Of a stretch of 64,000 bases of DNA, positions 61,802-64,000 are shown piece by piece (the first letter of the stretch is position 1; the number at the start of each line of letters is the position of its first letter). The position numbers and the translations under genes were made by a program. A model generated the notes under the pieces. It searched no databases. It was given only the letters and a program-made list of their open reading frames with translations, and had not been told where the DNA came from. This stretch comes from Dysidea avara. Its lineage: Eukaryota; Porifera; Demospongiae; Dictyoceratida; Dysideidae. The stretch covers positions 27,051,555-27,115,554 of the forward strand of contig NC_089276.1 in the NCBI RefSeq assembly GCF_963678975.1, in the 5' to 3' direction.

Positions 61802-64000
61802 CAGTGTTAAAACAGGGGAGTAACAGTAACTATGGGAGTAAAATATTTTACTCTGAAAGGGGAGTTTGGATTACTAGGAGAGTAACAGTAACCCACTAAG
61901 GGTAAAGAGAACTCCAAGTAAGTGAAGGCACCAAACTGAAGAGTTCCCATTACCAGCTAGCTATAGTAGCTAAGGTGAACTCAGTGAGCCAGTATGGCTG
62001 AGGCCACATATGAATGAGCCACATGCAGGTTATAGCTGTCTCACTATGTTATTTTCTCCAATAACTAACCAGTTCAATTCTAGTCACTCAATGTAAAAAA
62101 GGAAAGTAATTATTTAGGCTTCCTTTTCAATGGCAGCCATTTATTCATGTTACAGGCTAACCAAGGCATAGTGAAGGAAACAGACAGTACGAAAACAGGA
62201 GGACGAATTGTTACTCAAGAGTCAAGAATATTTTGAAATACGTATGTATAATTATTAAATACCATTTCTATTGCAAGCGCATTATTTAGAGTGAAGAGTA
62301 TTGCCATAGAAACGGCTTCTTTAACAACAAAGCCGTGTTGAGTAGTTGAAAGCGGTTTGCTTCTCTGAGGAATTGTAGTGCTTAAAGGTGATACTAAAGT
62401 GTTTACTTGTGTGTTCGTGAATAATTACTGGACGTTCACTAGAGTCTATCTCGTTCATTGTTTCTTCAGGTACGTTTGAGCATAGATAATAGACCTTATT
62501 CATTTAGAACAGTAAGCGCCCTCTGATGTCACGCGAAGCCATACAAGGCACTCTATTTGCCATGGTGATGGTCTTTCGGACGCCATTTTGAGTTCTAAAA
62601 CTGGGCGAGCACAACGGTTGCTATCATGTTACCATAGTTATGGTACTGCAAATGGCGAATTTGGCGGAGAATTGTGATGTTACTATGGTTTTAGTATTGC
62701 AAATGGCGGACAACTCCTTCGCAACGGGTTATAAGCGCTATGAAATTAATTCAGTGAATAAGATCTATACACCTGAGATCTATACACGTAATAAAGGATT
62801 GGCAACGCGCCTATTAAACCTGTAGTGACGTCACGTACAATCCTCGTTACGGTTCGTCATCCAGTTAACGCGCCCTCTCACCCGTTGCTAAACGCACTAG
62901 GCTGCTTCATTCCTTGTACCGTAGCAGGGTACTACTGAGTACAGACGTAAAGCTTAGTTCAAACGAACGTACATCTACTAAGGTGAGTATCTGATGTAAT
63001 AAAATAGTGAAACGCACTGTCAGTTTTAACCCAGCGCAAGATAAGGCCCATGGCTTCATGGCTTTTCACAGTTTTGGAGTTTTAACAAGGAAACTGAAGT
63101 GCTTTTTTCCGAACAATGTATAAAGAATTAATCGTAACCATTAGTAGAGTGTCATGCTTTGCTTTGTGTAGGCGTACCACTTACCCAAACTATGGTTTGA
63201 AGCTGTTTCATTGTGCTGGGTTTTGGAGTTTTGTCGTGGTACCATGAGGAGAAACATTAAGTTACTATTCAGCACAAGAGAGCTCAATGTTATGGTGGTG
63301 TTATGCAAATATGCATGAGCTCAAATTCAGATGTGGCATTAGCCATCAAAGTATGTGAAAATGGGATATAAAAGGTGTAGTGGAACAGAGCATATTATCA
63401 ACATGAAGGAGCTGTTGGTGCTAAAGAGTAGTGTATCGTGACTTCAAGCTTAGACAGGGAATGATGAGCATATCTATAAATGTAGCAGCTCACAACAAAT
63501 ACCATCCACTGGATATCAAGTGACGTCCTTGTGTTTTGTCACAAAAAATAGACATTCCCTTCAAGTGCTGGAAACTAAGTCTAGCTAGTTCACTTTGTTA
63601 TAATAATTGATATAAACAATGGACACATATTATACTAATTATCTGAACTCCTATGCACCACCTGCAGCTCAAATACCTGATAACTGAAGTTGTACAAAAT
63701 CTCTTTACACAATGTTACTCAGTTACAAAGTATGAAAAATAACTTCTCTAATAGAACACTCGCTACTCTAATAGAGTATTAAATTTTGGCATACAGGTTT
63801 GGATAACTGAGATTCCACTGTACACCTGTAGAACATTTGCCAGTAGGTACCACATCCCAATGTATAGTAGTCAAGGTAATTATGACTGTTGCAATCATTG
63901 CATTCAAGCACTAGTAGTAGTATTCATATCAGATAAAACAGCAGCAACATCACAACCCTCAGAGTCACAAATGACATGGGACTCTCACACACAATCTCAA
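61802..64000. other. Unique flank, no gene recognised
   Basis: Starts at the end of copy 3. 61,804-61,900 has repeated GGAGTAACAGTAAC phrases, perhaps a hAT end remnant. 62,510-62,900 is more GC-rich, with CGCCATTTTG, two copies of TACTGCAAATGGCG / TATTGCAAATGGCG and GTGACGTCACG (CRE-like palindrome); it might hold a promoter or a MITE. A CTCTAATAGAGTATT motif lies at 63,769. No convincing coding exon. Confidence 0.5.

Noticed and set aside
62510-62900. Promoter of a gene at the right edge
   Set aside because: A CRE-like palindrome and higher GC are present, but no downstream exon can be supported within the window.

Overview
This is eukaryotic, animal-type DNA. The genes are split by GT-AG introns, mostly 50 to 300 bp long, and one encodes the bromodomain tail of a BRM/BRG1-class SWI/SNF ATPase. 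Compact genes, many TTA-flanked and 8-bp-flanked MITEs, and decayed non-LTR retrotransposons suggest an early-branching invertebrate. I lean towards a demosponge (Amphimedon-like), but that is inference. There are no bacterial operons, rRNA genes or CRISPR arrays.

The window is organised around a segmental duplication. The ancestral unit holds the last ten exons of a BRM/BRG1-like gene, followed 184 bp later in the same direction by an 11-exon gene for a PLP-dependent L-threonine/L-serine ammonia-lyase with a C-terminal ACT domain. Copy 1 (1 to about 12,112) is intact for both genes. Copy 2 (about 25,830 to 50,423, swollen by insertions) keeps an apparently intact lyase (452 codons), but its BRM tail is broken by a 1-bp bromodomain frameshift, a lost splice acceptor and further indels. 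Copy 3 (54,562 to about 61,801) holds only the lyase. It lacks the start, has a LINE inside exon 2 and a 3.5-kb TTA-flanked element in intron 1, and has lost two glycines of the PLP-phosphate loop. Copies 2 and 3 share derived changes, including AATAAA to AGTAAA, so copy 3 probably came from a copy-2-like parent.

Between copies 1 and 2 (12.1 to 25.8 kb) lie a 500-residue single-exon gene for an unrecognised type II membrane protein on the minus strand, a decayed paralogue of it at 18.9 to 20.7 kb, LINE fragments, Harbinger-type MITEs, and an uninterrupted (TG)526 tract at 22,145 to 23,196.

Inserted elements can be delimited precisely because the copies act as empty-site controls. They include a 4.46-kb element with about 580-bp terminal inverted repeats and a TACT duplication (25,873 to 30,328); a hAT nested in another hAT (40,000 to 41,378); an 8.57-kb CACTG-ended element with TAC flanks (41,658 to 50,222), itself containing a SINE, a TA-flanked MITE, a 100-bp-period satellite and an R2-like retrotransposon with a 15-bp target-site duplication; and a decayed TTF/DUF4371-type hAT transposase (51,604 to 54,561) abutting copy 3.

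A short quasi-palindrome, CTCTAWTAGAG, usually followed by CAGTCAC, recurs in unrelated repeats and intergenic DNA across the window. It is the most unusual signal I found that no standard feature explains.
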